64,000 nucleotides of DNA from Leptolyngbya sp. NIES-3755 (GTDB lineage: Bacteria > Cyanobacteriota > Cyanobacteriia > Leptolyngbyales > Leptolyngbyaceae): contig AP017308.1 in assembly GCA_001548435.1 (NCBI GenBank), positions 4,163,030 through 4,227,029 of the forward strand, given 5' to 3'. The notes under the pieces are model-generated. The model did no database searches. It worked only from the letters and a program-made list of their open reading frames with translations, and was not told the DNA's origin. A program made the position numbers and the translations under genes. This document shows positions 43,210 to 52,526 of this stretch, one piece after another. Positions within the stretch are counted from its first letter, which is position 1. Each line of letters starts with the position of its first letter.

Positions 43210-43959
43210 TTACCACAGGGCACGAACGCCGCCAGAGGTTCCACCTGATGTCCCACTATCATCGGTATTCGATGGGGTGGTTGTCGAAGGAACGGTAGAA
43301 TCTGGTGTCGTGGACGGAGTGGTATTTTGCTCCGGAGTTGTTGAGGGAACTGACGTATCCGGAGTGGTATTCGACGGAACTGAGGTGTCCGGAGTCGTGC
43401 TCGGAGTCGTGCTCGGTGTCGTCTGAGTCGGCGAAGTTGGAATCGTGCTTGGTGTTGTCTGAGTCGTTCCAGAAGGCTCAGTTGGCACAACGACATCACC
43501 AGAAGGATTGGGGGTAGTTGTGGGGGAACTGGGGCTAGTGGTTTCAGGCGTAACTTGACTTGGACTTTGAATCGTGCTTGGAGTTGTGGTTGAAGGCGTA
43601 GTCGTCGATGGAGTTTGAGAGGTGACTGAATCGCTGGGAGTGGTAGAACTCGGAGTGGTCAGCGAAGAATCGGATGAAACCGAGGATGCCCGATTGTAAG
43701 GCGCTTCGTTGAAAATGCTTGGATTGGGGTTAACTCCTGCCAGTGAGGGAGTCGAATTTCGGGGCGTGTTGCTTACCGAAGGACTCATTGGCATCGACGT
43801 GTCTGGAGTCGCCTGCGCGAGAGTGCGGTTATAAGGCGCTTCACTAAAAATGCTTGGGTTCGGATTCAGCGGAGATTGTGCCATTGCAGGCAACGAGAGC
43901 AATGATCCAAAGCTAGTGACTACGATCGTACCTGCGAATCTTCTAATCTTTCCGTTCAT
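43210..43959 (-). CDS. Secreted Ser/Thr/Pro low-complexity protein with duplicated NPSIF motif
   Basis: 249 residues. Signal peptide (AGTIVVTSFGSLLSLPAMAQ). Directly after it the motif NPNPSIFSEAPYNR occurs, and again at about residue 76 as NPNPSIFNEAPYNR. The rest is repetitive Ser, Thr and Pro (TTPSTTPDTSVPS type), likely extended and probably O-glycosylated or wall-spanning. No enzyme domain. The duplicated motif may be a binding or anchoring site. Its base composition is repeat-driven; length may vary between strains. Confidence 0.8.
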   Translation of the reverse strand: MNGKIRRFAGTIVVTSFGSLLSLPAMAQSPLNPNPSIFSEAPYNRTLAQATPDTSMPMSPSVSNTPRNSTPSLAGVNPNPSIFNEAPYNRASSVSSDSSLTTPSSTTPSDSVTSQTPSTTTPSTTTPSTIQSPSQVTPETTSPSSPTTTPNPSGDVVVPTEPSGTTQTTPSTIPTSPTQTTPSTTPSTTPDTSVPSNTTPDTSVPSTTPEQNTTPSTTPDSTVPSTTTPSNTDDSGTSGGTSGGVRALW

Positions 43960-44136
43960 CGGTCTCTCCCTTGTTGAATATTGACAAGTCCGGTTTTCTG
44001 ATTGAAACCCACCGAATAGGCGGAAGCGAGAATCCGATTTGGACTCACGACCACAGGTTGCAGTTTAGAGATGATCGTTCGCGGAAAGGTTCCCCCTGTG
44101 GTTCGATTTGTTTGTAGGCGAAATTTCCTAGGACGG

Positions 44137-44649
44137 TTAGTTTTTCACAATTACTTCTGTCCCTAGACTGACTTTGCTGAACAGTTCTTCAACATCGCGG
44201 TTATACATGCGAATACAGCCGTGAGATGCTGCTGTGCCAACGGATTCAGGGTTTGGAGTGCCGTGAAATCCGATCCAGTTTTTGCCATCTGTCCAGAATC
44301 CGATCCAGCGTCGTCCGAGTGGATTCTCAGGGTCACCGCCGGGAATTTTAGAGCCGTTGAGCGGGTGAATCCATTCGGGGTCGCGAATTTTTTGTTTGAC
44401 GGTGAAGTTGCCCGTTGGTGTTTCCCATCCGGGTTTCCCAACTGCGATCGGATAACTTTTAACTTTACGATCGCCTTGATACAGGGTGACTCGTCGTTGC
44501 CCCAGTCGAATCTCCAATCTCAAAGGCTGTTTTGTTGGCTCTACTGCTCGAACAGGTTGATCGATCGGGTTTGAAAAACTGGGTTGGGGGCTGAAAAGGG
44601 TTGCACAGGTTAGTAAGACTCCTACACACCAGACTGTTCTTCGCTGCAT
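44137..44649 (-). CDS. L,D-transpeptidase (YkuD family)
   Basis: 170 residues. N-terminal signal (VWCVGVLLTCATLFSPQPSFS). YkuD domain with GQRRVTLYQGDRKVKSYPIA, and the catalytic signature WIGFHGTPNPESVGTAASHG followed by CIRMYNRDVEELF: His, Ser-His-Gly-Cys intact. It makes 3-3 cross-links or attaches proteins to peptidoglycan in the periplasm. No extra domains, so recruitment is by itself. Convergent neighbours are absent; the next minus gene is 98 bases upstream. Confidence 0.93.
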   Translation of the reverse strand: MQRRTVWCVGVLLTCATLFSPQPSFSNPIDQPVRAVEPTKQPLRLEIRLGQRRVTLYQGDRKVKSYPIAVGKPGWETPTGNFTVKQKIRDPEWIHPLNGSKIPGGDPENPLGRRWIGFWTDGKNWIGFHGTPNPESVGTAASHGCIRMYNRDVEELFSKVSLGTEVIVKN

Positions 44650-44747
44650 CGGTTGCTAGGACAAAACTACATTCAAGACGAAACCAAATTGCGATCGACC
44701 GCTTCATCCGTCAAAAGTGAGAGGTTCGATCGAGCTTTATATTCTGT

Positions 44748-45437
44748 CTATCGTTGTAAAACTGCCACACGACATAGCTCTAAACCGCGATCGCTGAATC
44801 CAGAATGTGCCTCAACAATTTGATACCCGTAACTTTCTAGCTCTTGATCAATCCAACCTTGAGATAAGTCATCGCGACGACTGCGATACTGAGAAATGAT
44901 TAATCGACCCTCTTGAGCAACCATTTCTGCTAATAATCTTTCAACAAACGCTTGACGATAGTTGCGTGGAACATAATCCAGTTCAGTTCGCACATAATCA
45001 AAGCGTCGAGGCGGAATCCAATCCCAAGCGTTTCCCACATATAGATTGCTTGAAGTTTGAAGACGCTGCTGAGCTAATGCAATCAACGCTGCTGAGTAGT
45101 CCAAACCGTAAGGAACCAGCTCAATTCCCTTTAACCGCGCCCAAGCAATCAGACACTCTAACAGGTAGCCATTTGCACAGCCGATATCGAGATATGTTCC
45201 TGATCGTGCGACTGGTGCAATGTTCGCGATCCGAAGCCGTGTCCAATCCTCAAATGTTCCACTTTTACCAGATTGTTGCCAAGGAGTAGCAGCGCTTCGG
45301 TATGCAGACTCTAATGTTTGTCTAACCTCCGCAAACCAATCCTGTAAATCAACTGATGGCACATTATCGAATGCAAATCCACAGTGACACTGCTTTATCG
45401 ATTCGTGGACTTCTTGAAAGCATTTAGGACAACGCAT
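44748..45437 (-). CDS. SAM-dependent methyltransferase with N-terminal zinc ribbon
   Basis: 229 residues. The first 22 hold a treble-clef/zinc-ribbon with two Cys pairs (MRCPKCFQEVHESIKQCHCG). The class I methyltransferase follows: motif I GTYLDIGCANGYLLE and motif IV region DYVRTELDYVPRN. Length is that of methyltransferases acting on small molecules or proteins; the substrate is unknown. It resembles no rRNA methyltransferase I can name. Isolated gene. Confidence 0.8.
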   Translation of the reverse strand: MRCPKCFQEVHESIKQCHCGFAFDNVPSVDLQDWFAEVRQTLESAYRSAATPWQQSGKSGTFEDWTRLRIANIAPVARSGTYLDIGCANGYLLECLIAWARLKGIELVPYGLDYSAALIALAQQRLQTSSNLYVGNAWDWIPPRRFDYVRTELDYVPRNYRQAFVERLLAEMVAQEGRLIISQYRSRRDDLSQGWIDQELESYGYQIVEAHSGFSDRGLELCRVAVLQR

Positions 45438-45496
45438 TACCCACTAAAGCTCAAAGTCTTAGTTACTTAACCTGTTGGATCAACGGACTGCACTTA

Positions 45497-45763
45497 TCAA
45501 ACTCTATGAGCATCCGCGTAAATTCGTAATGCCGCAGCCATCTTTTTCTCGCAATCTTCGCCTTGACTCTGGAACCATGCCAATGTTTCAGAATCGATCT
45601 CAATTAGAACATTGAGTGAATTAGCTGGTTTCCACCATCGCGATTTTTTGAAAAGCTCTTCTGTAATCGGAGGAATGTCAGAGGTATTAATTTCCTCCTC
45701 TGTGAGTGAGTCAATTTTCTCCCAATTCGTTCTTGAGATATTGTTCGTAGAGTTTTCGCTCAT
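45497..45763 (-). CDS. brnA: BrnA-family antitoxin
   Basis: 88 residues from ATG 45763. C-terminal ribbon-helix-helix-like part ANSLNVLIEIDSETLAWFQS and AAALRIYADAHR is the BrnA signature. BrnA binds and neutralises BrnT and represses the operon. It overlaps the 3' end of the toxin gene by 53 bases, more than the few bases usual in such modules. Toxin is upstream of antitoxin, as in the typical brnT-brnA order. Confidence 0.85.
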   Translation of the reverse strand: MSENSTNNISRTNWEKIDSLTEEEINTSDIPPITEELFKKSRWWKPANSLNVLIEIDSETLAWFQSQGEDCEKKMAAALRIYADAHRV

Positions 45764-46004
45764 AAGGCAAGGCTTTGCGAAGGGAAATAATTCTGACCGT
45801 TTCCTCATCGGGTTCGGTGAAGACTATCACTATGATACGTCCATCCAACATTCCTAGACCAATCCATCGCTCTTCTGGATAGTCTTGGCGATCGTCTAAC
45901 GTAATCCGAAGCGGGAGGTTGAAGATTCGAGGAGCGTCCGCAAAGTCTAGCTGATGCTTCGCAAGGTTTGATTCATTCTTCTCACGATCCCACTCGAACT
46001 TCAT
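45711..46004 (-). CDS. brnT: BrnT-family toxin (RelE-like RNase)
   Basis: 97 residues from ATG 46004 (MKFEWDREKNESNLAKHQLD); a TTG-started longer frame to 46022 is less likely. The core KFEWDREKNESNLAKHQLDF and RIISLRKALPYERKLYEQY match BrnT, a RelE-fold ribonuclease that halts translation. With BrnA it forms a type II toxin-antitoxin module, probably autoregulated from the 135-base upstream gap. Confidence 0.88.
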   Translation of the reverse strand: MKFEWDREKNESNLAKHQLDFADAPRIFNLPLRITLDDRQDYPEERWIGLGMLDGRIIVIVFTEPDEETVRIISLRKALPYERKLYEQYLKNELGEN

Positions 46005-46139
46005 AACATTCAAATTAATCAATATGCTCGTAAGTATCTCATCTCAAGCTGCGTGTATCTAGACGAATTCCTCTGTGATCGCACCCGTTTTCTCATTTCA
46101 GATTGCGATATCATCGGGATCAGTGCATAGGAGAAAGTT

Positions 46140-46433
46140 ATGTCTGAATCCGTCAGTGAAGCCTTTTCGCCTGCGGTGAGCGATCGCATTTGTAATCACA
46201 TGAATAAAGATCATAGTGATTCAGTGCTGGTCTACGTGCAGTATTTTGGCAAAGTGAAGGATGCAACTGCCGCTGAAATGAAGTCGATCGATGAAAAAGG
46301 CATGGATCTGTTAGCACAGGTGAACGCAGAAACGGTTCCGGTGCGTGTGAACTTCGATCGCACGTTGAAAGATGCCAAAGAGGCTCATATTATTCTCGTG
46401 GAAATGCTGAAGCGCGTTCGACCGAGTGACTAA
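46140..46433 (+). CDS. DUF2470 (HugZ C-terminal-like) protein
   Basis: 97 residues: the DUF2470 domain with VSDRICNHMNKDHSDSVLVY and VPVRVNFDRTLKDAKEAHII. The domain is the C-terminal part of HugZ heme oxygenases and of thylakoid-linked plant proteins, and occurs alone in cyanobacteria. It may bind heme or a tetrapyrrole. A terminator follows at 46492, just before the glycosyltransferase. Confidence 0.9.
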   Translation: MSESVSEAFSPAVSDRICNHMNKDHSDSVLVYVQYFGKVKDATAAEMKSIDEKGMDLLAQVNAETVPVRVNFDRTLKDAKEAHIILVEMLKRVRPSD

Positions 46434-46491
46434 TTGTGCGATCGAGCTTGTCATTTGGGCATTTAAAAAGAGGGTAATCTGATGCTCTTCT

Positions 46492-46517
46492 GGGCGGACT
46501 ACGGTTCGCCCTTTTTC
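46492..46517 (+). terminator. Terminator after the DUF2470 gene
   Basis: GGGCG (46492-46496) pairs with CGCCC (46507-46511), with AC/GT inside also pairing, then TTTTT. Just 9 bases before the GT4 start, so it may also attenuate that gene. Confidence 0.75.
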
Positions 46518-46525
46518 CTGACTTT

Positions 46526-47632
46526 ATGCCCCAAACTCATCACGTTTTTATTTTTATCCAGGTCTTCTCGTGTGAAGGCGGGATTCAGTCTTACGTTAAA
46601 GATATTCTGCAATCTTATTCGCAGTTTGATTCGATCGCGGATGTGTTTTTGCTGCGAGATGATGCAACGGTTGAGAATCCATTTGCGTCTGAGCGATTCC
46701 GATTCCATTACTGCAAGGCGAAGTCGCCAATGATAGGACGGATTCGGTTAGCGATCGAGCTTTTCACTCATCTTCTCAAACATCGTCCAGATCGAGTCTT
46801 CTGTGGTCATATTCTGCTGGCTCCATTCGTTGAAATGCTCTGTAAGCCGTTGGGCATTCCTTACACGGTGCTGACCTATGGGAAAGAAGTTTGGGAACCG
46901 TTACCGAGTCGGAAGCAGAAAGCGTTTCAGAATGCCGATCGGATTTGGGCAATTAGTCGATATTCCCGCGATCGAGCTTGTATTGCGAATGGAATTGCAC
47001 CGGATAAAGTAGATTTTCTCTTTTGTGCCGTCAATGGAACAGTCTTTCAACCCCAAGCGAAAGATCCAGAACTATTGCAAAAATATGAGCTTGAGAATTG
47101 TAGGGTTTTAATGACGGTGGCGCGATTGTGGTCGGGCGATCCTTATAAGGGCGTTGATGTCACCATTCGAGCTTTGCCGCAAATCCTGAAAGTCTTTCCA
47201 GATGTGAAGTATTTGGTGATTGGTCGGGGAGATGATCAGCCACGACTCGCGAGACTTGCAGAAGAATTGGGAGTGAGCGATCGAGTCGTCTTCGCGGGAT
47301 TTGTCGCAACGGCAGCACTTCCGAAACATTACTGTCTGGCGGATGCGTATGTGATGCCGTCTCAAGAAGGATTTGGGATTGTGTATCTCGAAGCGATGGC
47401 GTGTGGAGTTCCAGTGCTGTCGGGAGATGCGGATGGATCGTCTGATCCGCTACAAGATGGGCGATTTGGATGGCAAGTGCCGCATCGTGACCCGGATGAA
47501 GTCGCGATCGCATGTCTCGAAATGCTCAAGGGTGAAGACCAGCGCTGTGATGGAGTTTGGTTACGTCAAAAAAGTCTTGCAATTTTTGATAAACCTGCTT
47601 TTGTAAAGCGATTGAAAGAGCTTGTGGGGTAG
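46526..47632 (+). CDS. Glycosyltransferase family 4 (GT-B fold)
   Basis: 368 residues: N-terminal half with FSCEGGIQSYVKDIL and a Rossmann fold, C-terminal half with MTVARLWSGDPYKGVDVTIRA and the GT4 donor signature MPSQEGFGIVYLEAMACGVP plus nearby Glu, which binds nucleotide sugar. It probably extends a polysaccharide; acceptor and donor are unknown. Single gene following DUF2470, convergent with a Ser/Thr kinase. Confidence 0.9.
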   Translation: MPQTHHVFIFIQVFSCEGGIQSYVKDILQSYSQFDSIADVFLLRDDATVENPFASERFRFHYCKAKSPMIGRIRLAIELFTHLLKHRPDRVFCGHILLAPFVEMLCKPLGIPYTVLTYGKEVWEPLPSRKQKAFQNADRIWAISRYSRDRACIANGIAPDKVDFLFCAVNGTVFQPQAKDPELLQKYELENCRVLMTVARLWSGDPYKGVDVTIRALPQILKVFPDVKYLVIGRGDDQPRLARLAEELGVSDRVVFAGFVATAALPKHYCLADAYVMPSQEGFGIVYLEAMACGVPVLSGDADGSSDPLQDGRFGWQVPHRDPDEVAIACLEMLKGEDQRCDGVWLRQKSLAIFDKPAFVKRLKELVG

Positions 47633-47635
47633 AAA

Positions 47636-47667
47636 TTAGGGACTACACGATTAAAGATAGTCCCTAA
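47636..47667. terminator. Hairpin at convergent ends of the GT4 and kinase genes
   Basis: TTAGGGACTA (47636-47645) with TAGTCCCTAA (47658-47667), 10 perfect pairs. It overlaps the last codons of the kinase and lies 3 bases after the GT4 stop, so serves both. Confidence 0.8.
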
Positions 47668-49211
47668 GTCAAAGCTTTGATTGATGGAGTGCGAATCAAA
47701 TCCTCGATCACTTTGGGCTTGATCTTCTCGAACTCAGCTTTGAGCAGATCTTTGCTGGTGGCAGCTTTGCCCATTGATGCCCAAGTTTGACTCGCTAACA
47801 TCCATTCGAGAAGCTGCGATCGTTGCATGGATGAAAGCTGAAGTGGCATCACGTAGGCGCAATGATGCGGATCTTCGATCGCAAAGAATAAGATGTAATA
47901 GCTTTTTTTATCAATCAATAACCGCGTCAGTTTTTGACCCTGATCCGTTTTCAAATCCAGAAAACATTTCAGCCAGCGTGGATTGCCGTCTTTGTGCTGC
48001 AACTGATTGTAAAGGGCTGTCACCCACATCAGCACTGGATGGGGCGATTGGATGCACAAGAATGTTTTGAAAAACTGGTTGTACAGCTTTCCAATCTGAA
48101 TGTTCTCGATTTCTTGTTGCGGCAACATGACCCAAATCGTGGCTGAAGTTTCCCGCTTGGTTTCGAGAATGTGAGGGAAAACGATTTGGGCGATCGGTTT
48201 GTCTCTGGGCCAAGTTGTTAATTGACATGCCTCATCGGGAGAAAGATCGTCTTCCTTTCGAGGCGGCGTTACAACAGGTCTTCTCAGTAGCGCTTCCCCA
48301 ATCCGATGACTGATCTGGCGAGTGGCGTTGTAGCGTTGTTCCAAAGGTTCTAACGCCTTGAGAATGTCATCGATCGTTTGAGGGCGATCCTGTGGCATTT
48401 TTTCCAAACAACTCATGACCAAAGTTTCTAAAACCTTGGGCACTTTTGCGTTTGGGTTGAGTTCTGCAATCCTGTGAGGCGGTTGGAAATGATGGGTTTT
48501 ATACCAGCTACCAAAAGAATGGGTATCGGCTTGTAAGGGCATTTTTCCAGTCAGCATCTCGAAAAACATGATGCCTAAACTGTAAATGTCCGATCGAGAA
48601 TCGAGTTCTCGTCCTTCCATTTGCTCCGGAGACGAATAAGCGAGCGTTCCCATGTAAGAACTGGTTTGGCTTCCATCCGATTGCAGCAGTTTGGAGATGC
48701 CGAAATCGAGAATCTTGACTAACTCTCCGTAGCCTGAATCTTGCGTGACCAGAATATTGCTCGGTTTGATATCGCGGTGAATGATCGGATAGAGATTGCT
48801 ATCGATCGTAATTCCGTGATGGGCGCATTGAATCCCTCCACAAATCTGCCGCGCTAAGTTGAGAAATCGAGGCAGCGGAAGATTCTGAGCGCTAATCACC
48901 TCGCTCAAACTATTGCCCTCTAAGTATTCCATCACGTAGTAGGGCACTTCTTGGTCATCCACGCCGTAATCCATGACGCGGACAATGTGCATACTTTTGG
49001 TGCTGAGGAGAGCGCAAGTTCGGGCTTCACTGCGAAAGCGATCGCGCATTTTGCGAGTCAGCAAGGTCTGGGACAGAAACTTCACCGCTACGACCACACC
49101 ACCTAAGAGGATGTCTTCTGCTTTATAGACTTGCCCCATCGCGCCGCGCCCGATCAATTGTGAGATCTGGTAGCGGTTTGAGAGCAGTTGTCCAATTCTA
49201 GGGTCAGTCAT
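47664..49211 (-). CDS. Ser/Thr protein kinase (Hanks type) with C-terminal sensory-like region
   Basis: 515 residues. Kinase domain 14-300: GRGAMGQVY (21-29), Lys44 in VAVKFL, catalytic HRDIKPSN (145-152), DFG (169-171), activation loop to SPEQMEG. The remaining 215 residues (CQLTTWPRDKPIAQIVFPHI, WVMLPQQEIENIQIGKLYNQ) form a domain I do not recognise, without TM helices, so it is likely a cytoplasmic sensor. It could phosphorylate partners such as the FHA-bearing PBP1 seen 40 kb away, but that is speculation. Confidence 0.93.
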   Translation of the reverse strand: MTDPRIGQLLSNRYQISQLIGRGAMGQVYKAEDILLGGVVVAVKFLSQTLLTRKMRDRFRSEARTCALLSTKSMHIVRVMDYGVDDQEVPYYVMEYLEGNSLSEVISAQNLPLPRFLNLARQICGGIQCAHHGITIDSNLYPIIHRDIKPSNILVTQDSGYGELVKILDFGISKLLQSDGSQTSSYMGTLAYSSPEQMEGRELDSRSDIYSLGIMFFEMLTGKMPLQADTHSFGSWYKTHHFQPPHRIAELNPNAKVPKVLETLVMSCLEKMPQDRPQTIDDILKALEPLEQRYNATRQISHRIGEALLRRPVVTPPRKEDDLSPDEACQLTTWPRDKPIAQIVFPHILETKRETSATIWVMLPQQEIENIQIGKLYNQFFKTFLCIQSPHPVLMWVTALYNQLQHKDGNPRWLKCFLDLKTDQGQKLTRLLIDKKSYYILFFAIEDPHHCAYVMPLQLSSMQRSQLLEWMLASQTWASMGKAATSKDLLKAEFEKIKPKVIEDLIRTPSIKALT

Positions 49212-49302
49212 GCGCCGAGGAAGGAGGAACAGATGGGTTCAGTATGGACACGTGCGGCTTTGAAGTAACTTTATAAAGATAGGTTTCGATCCCCGTAAAA
49301 CC

Positions 49303-49665
49303 TCAGAGTGGCTCGTATAAGATGATACGATTGCCATCCGGATCGTAAGCATAGGCTTCTCGTCCGTGGGACACCGATCGAACTTCTCCAACATGCGCTT
49401 CGGGTTCAAGATGAGCGATCGCTTTATCTAAATCTTCAACCTGCACACACAAGCTCACCGCTGGAAATAGCGTAATTGGTGCTTTTTCTGGTGATTCTTC
49501 CACCGTCGGGCGATAAATTCCTAATCGGATTCCAGCGGTTTCAAACTCTGCATATTGCGCGGGCGTGAAGATCTTTGGCTCTTGTTGAAAGAGATGGCGA
49601 TAAAAATTTGTCGATCGATCAAACTCAACGGCTGCGATCGTCGTCCACGCTTTCTGGATCTTCAT
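49303..49665 (-). CDS. Glyoxalase/bleomycin-resistance (VOC) family protein
   Basis: 120 residues from ATG 49665. VOC fold with VEFDRSTNFYRHLFQQEPK, GIRLGIYRP and the end REAYAYDPDGNRIILYEPL. Possible metal ligands (E and H/D) are spread over both halves. Substrate unknown. The ORF to 49692 would add a short N-terminus without conserved pattern. Divergent from the aldolase. Confidence 0.85.
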   Translation of the reverse strand: MKIQKAWTTIAAVEFDRSTNFYRHLFQQEPKIFTPAQYAEFETAGIRLGIYRPTVEESPEKAPITLFPAVSLCVQVEDLDKAIAHLEPEAHVGEVRSVSHGREAYAYDPDGNRIILYEPL

Positions 49666-49741
49666 AAAAATACTCTTACAGACATAAGCCATTTTTAACC
49701 AAAACGTTAGATTGAATGAGAACAGTATTGAGGAAACTGCG

Positions 49742-50824
49742 ATGACCGCTACACTCTCTGCGCCTCAGTCAGTCACGTCTTGGTTAGGCGATGAAGGCGA
49801 AGATTTGCTGAATCACAAGGCGAAAGTTTCTAAGGATTTACTGCATTTGCCGGGACCTGATTTTCTCGATCGTATCTTTGTGCAAAGCGATCGTTCTCCC
49901 CAAGTGCTGCGGAGTTTGCGCCAACTTTATTCGTTCGGACGATTGGCAAATACTGGATATATTTCGATCTTGCCTGTGGATCAGGGGATCGAACATTCGG
50001 CGGGCGCTTCGTTTGCTCCGAATCCGATCTATTTTGATAGCGAAAATATCGTCAAATTAGCGATCGAAGCGGGCTGTAATGCGGTGGCAACTACGCTCGG
50101 TGTGTTGGGCAGTGTTTCGCGCAAATACGCTCACAAAATTCCGTTCATCGTCAAGCTCAATCACAACGAACTGCTTACTGTTCCGAATCAGTACGATCAG
50201 GTAATGTTTGCATCAGTCAAACAGGCTTGGAATCTTGGAGCGGTTGCGGTTGGAGCCACGATTTATTTTGGATCTGAGAATTCAACTCGCCAGATTCAAG
50301 AAGTCAGTCAAGCCTTTGCTCTCGCGCATGAATATGGAATGGCAACGATTCTTTGGTGCTACTTGCGGAACAATGCCTTCAAGCAAGACAAAGACTATCA
50401 TTTGGCAGCCGACTTGACCGGACAGGCGAATCATTTGGGGGTTACGATCGAGGCTGACATCATCAAGCAAAAATTGCCTGAAATCAACAACGGATATGCC
50501 GCAGTCGCGAAGGCTACTGGAGAAAGTTATGGAAAAACTGATCCGAAAGTGTACAGCGAACTCACGACCGATCACCCGATCGATCTAACGCGCTATCAAG
50601 TTCTGAACTGCTATGCAGGACGCGCAGGATTGATTAACTCTGGTGGTGCGTCCGGTAAGAATGATTTTGCAGAAGCGATTCGGACAGCAGTGATTAATAA
50701 ACGAGCAGGGGGAACCGGACTGATTTCGGGACGGAAGACTTTCCAACGCCCCTTTGATGAAGGAGTCAAACTGTTTAATGCGATCCAAGACGTTTATCTA
50801 TCACCGGAGATTACGATCGCATAA
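49742..50824 (+). CDS. Class I fructose-bisphosphate aldolase (FbaB/DhnA family)
   Basis: 360 residues from ATG 49742. TIM-barrel aldolase of the archaeal/FbaB type: [20 protein letters not shown] (a phosphate-site motif), [29 protein letters not shown], and the phosphate-binding end [15 protein letters not shown] then [12 protein letters not shown]. The Schiff-base Lys is probably in the barrel strand near YCFVKLNH or downstream. Cyanobacteria use class I and class II aldolases in glycolysis and the Calvin cycle. Single gene. Confidence 0.9.
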   Translation: MTATLSAPQSVTSWLGDEGEDLLNHKAKVSKDLLHLPGPDFLDRIFVQSDRSPQVLRSLRQLYSFGRLANTGYISILPVDQGIEHSAGASFAPNPIYFDSENIVKLAIEAGCNAVATTLGVLGSVSRKYAHKIPFIVKLNHNELLTVPNQYDQVMFASVKQAWNLGAVAVGATIYFGSENSTRQIQEVSQAFALAHEYGMATILWCYLRNNAFKQDKDYHLAADLTGQANHLGVTIEADIIKQKLPEINNGYAAVAKATGESYGKTDPKVYSELTTDHPIDLTRYQVLNCYAGRAGLINSGGASGKNDFAEAIRTAVINKRAGGTGLISGRKTFQRPFDEGVKLFNAIQDVYLSPEITIA

Positions 50825-50935
50825 AAGATACCTGAAATCTTAGGGTTTTATTTCCGGGGATCACGATAGAATCTAAATCCTGATCAGGACACCGTTCGTG
50901 ATTCCCGATTTAACCTTCGCATTCTGAACATTGAC

Positions 50936-52108
50936 ATGAAACTGGCAGCACGAGTAAGTCAGGTTACGCCTTCTCTCACCCTTGCGATCGACGCAAAAGC
51001 AAAAGCAATGAAACGAGAAGGCATCGATATCTGTAGCTTTAGTGCAGGTGAACCTGATTTTGATACGCCAGAACATATTAAGCAAGCGGCAACGGACGCA
51101 CTCAAGCAAGGAAAAACCCGTTACGGTCCTGCTGCGGGAGAGCCGTTATTGCGAGAAGCGATCGCCCGAAAACTTCAGCGCGAAAATGGTCTGACGTATC
51201 AGCCCGAAAACATCATCGTGACGAATGGCGGTAAACATTCGCTCTACAACTTGATGATGACGCTGATCGATCCGGGCGATGAAGTGATCATTGCTGCGCC
51301 GTATTGGGTGAGCTATCCCGAAATGGTGAAACTTGCAGGTGGAACTCCAATCATTGTGAAGACCACCGCAGAGACACAGTTCAAAATTACGCCTGATCAA
51401 CTGAGACAAGCAATCACAGATAAAACAAAGCTCTTTATTCTGAATTCGCCCTCGAATCCGACGGGAATGGTTTACACGCCAGATGAAATTCGGGCGATCG
51501 CAGAAGTGATCGTGGAAAAACAAATCTATGTCGTTTCAGATGAAATCTACGAGCGTCTACTGTATGACGGTGCAGAGCATTTGAGTATTGCAGCAGCGAG
51601 TTCAGAAGTATTCGATCGTACAATTATCAGTCATGGATTTGCTAAAGCTTATTCGATGACTGGATGGCGCGTGGGATATTTGGCAGGTAATGCGGATTTG
51701 ATCAAAGCTGCAAGTAAGATTCAGGGACACAGCACCTCGAATGTTTGCACGTTTGCACAGTATGGCGCGATCGCGGCTTATAAAGATCCTCGATCGAATG
51801 AATCGGTCGAACTGATGCGGCAAGCCTTCGCAGAACGACGACAAGCCATTTTTGATTTAGTCAGTGCGATTCCAGGATTAAGCTGTAAAAAGCCCGATGG
51901 CGCGTTTTATCTGATGATTGATATCAGCAAGCTTGGAAAGGGTTCTCTGGAGTTCTGTGATGGCTTATTGACCGAACAGAAGGTTGCAGCAATTCCGGGA
52001 ATTGCCTTTGATGCGGACGATCATATTCGGTTGTCTTATGCGACCGACATGGCAACGATCGAGAAAGGCATCGATCGATTAGCTGCCTTCGTGAAATCAA
52101 AACTCTGA
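50936..52108 (+). CDS. PLP-dependent aspartate/prephenate-type aminotransferase
   Basis: 390 residues, fold type I class Ib. The PLP lysine is in [19 protein letters not shown] (SxxKxxxMTGWRxGY). Conserved [19 protein letters not shown] and [12 protein letters not shown] follow. Likely an aspartate or glutamate-aspartate-prephenate aminotransferase, making Asp/Glu or arogenate for Phe/Tyr. Paralogues occur, so no symbol. Confidence 0.9.
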   Translation: MKLAARVSQVTPSLTLAIDAKAKAMKREGIDICSFSAGEPDFDTPEHIKQAATDALKQGKTRYGPAAGEPLLREAIARKLQRENGLTYQPENIIVTNGGKHSLYNLMMTLIDPGDEVIIAAPYWVSYPEMVKLAGGTPIIVKTTAETQFKITPDQLRQAITDKTKLFILNSPSNPTGMVYTPDEIRAIAEVIVEKQIYVVSDEIYERLLYDGAEHLSIAAASSEVFDRTIISHGFAKAYSMTGWRVGYLAGNADLIKAASKIQGHSTSNVCTFAQYGAIAAYKDPRSNESVELMRQAFAERRQAIFDLVSAIPGLSCKKPDGAFYLMIDISKLGKGSLEFCDGLLTEQKVAAIPGIAFDADDHIRLSYATDMATIEKGIDRLAAFVKSKL

Positions 52109-52179
52109 ATGCTAAAACTCGATTGATAGTTCTTGCATCTCTTTGCCCATACTGAATCTGTCCTGTTTGGTCAACTCAG

Positions 52180-52431
52180 ATGCCTAGAACGCCCAGCGAA
52201 TTTTCAGTCCATATCATGATGGAAGGGGGACACCGCGAAGAGGTGCGATTCCCAACGATTCAAGAGTTTCAAAAATGGTACAGTGGCGAACTGATGCCAA
52301 AAGCCGCTTCGGAAGATTTCATCAGTGTCCCAATTAAAAATGTGCAAGGCGAATACATGGTCGTTCGTCCAGCACGAGTCGTTAGCCTGCGAGTTGAACC
52401 AGTGTTTGCAGGTAGCGTCGATCGCTATTAA
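52180..52431 (+). CDS. Small conserved cyanobacterial protein, unknown function
   Basis: 83 residues: FSVHIMMEGGHREEVRFPTI, then EFQKWYSGELMPKAASEDFI and FISVPIKNVQGEYMVVRPARV. Beta-rich, soluble, no Cys. I do not recognise a named domain, but the coding look is clear (start MPRTPSEF and stop before a strong terminator). It lies 71 bases after the aminotransferase in the same direction. Confidence 0.75.
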   Translation: MPRTPSEFSVHIMMEGGHREEVRFPTIQEFQKWYSGELMPKAASEDFISVPIKNVQGEYMVVRPARVVSLRVEPVFAGSVDRY

Positions 52432-52457
52432 AAAGTTTGATTTAGAGTTCTCCATTG

Positions 52458-52491
52458 CGTAGGGTCTTTTCAAGGCTCTGCGCTTTTTTTC
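52458..52491 (+). terminator. Rho-independent terminator of the 83-residue gene
   Basis: GCGTAGGGTC (52458-52467) pairs with GGCTCTGCGC (52475-52484) through ten pairs (three G-U), followed by seven Ts. Confidence 0.88.
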
Positions 52492-52526
52492 AGCTACGAT
52501 CGATAAGACCGATCAACGCAAAATCT

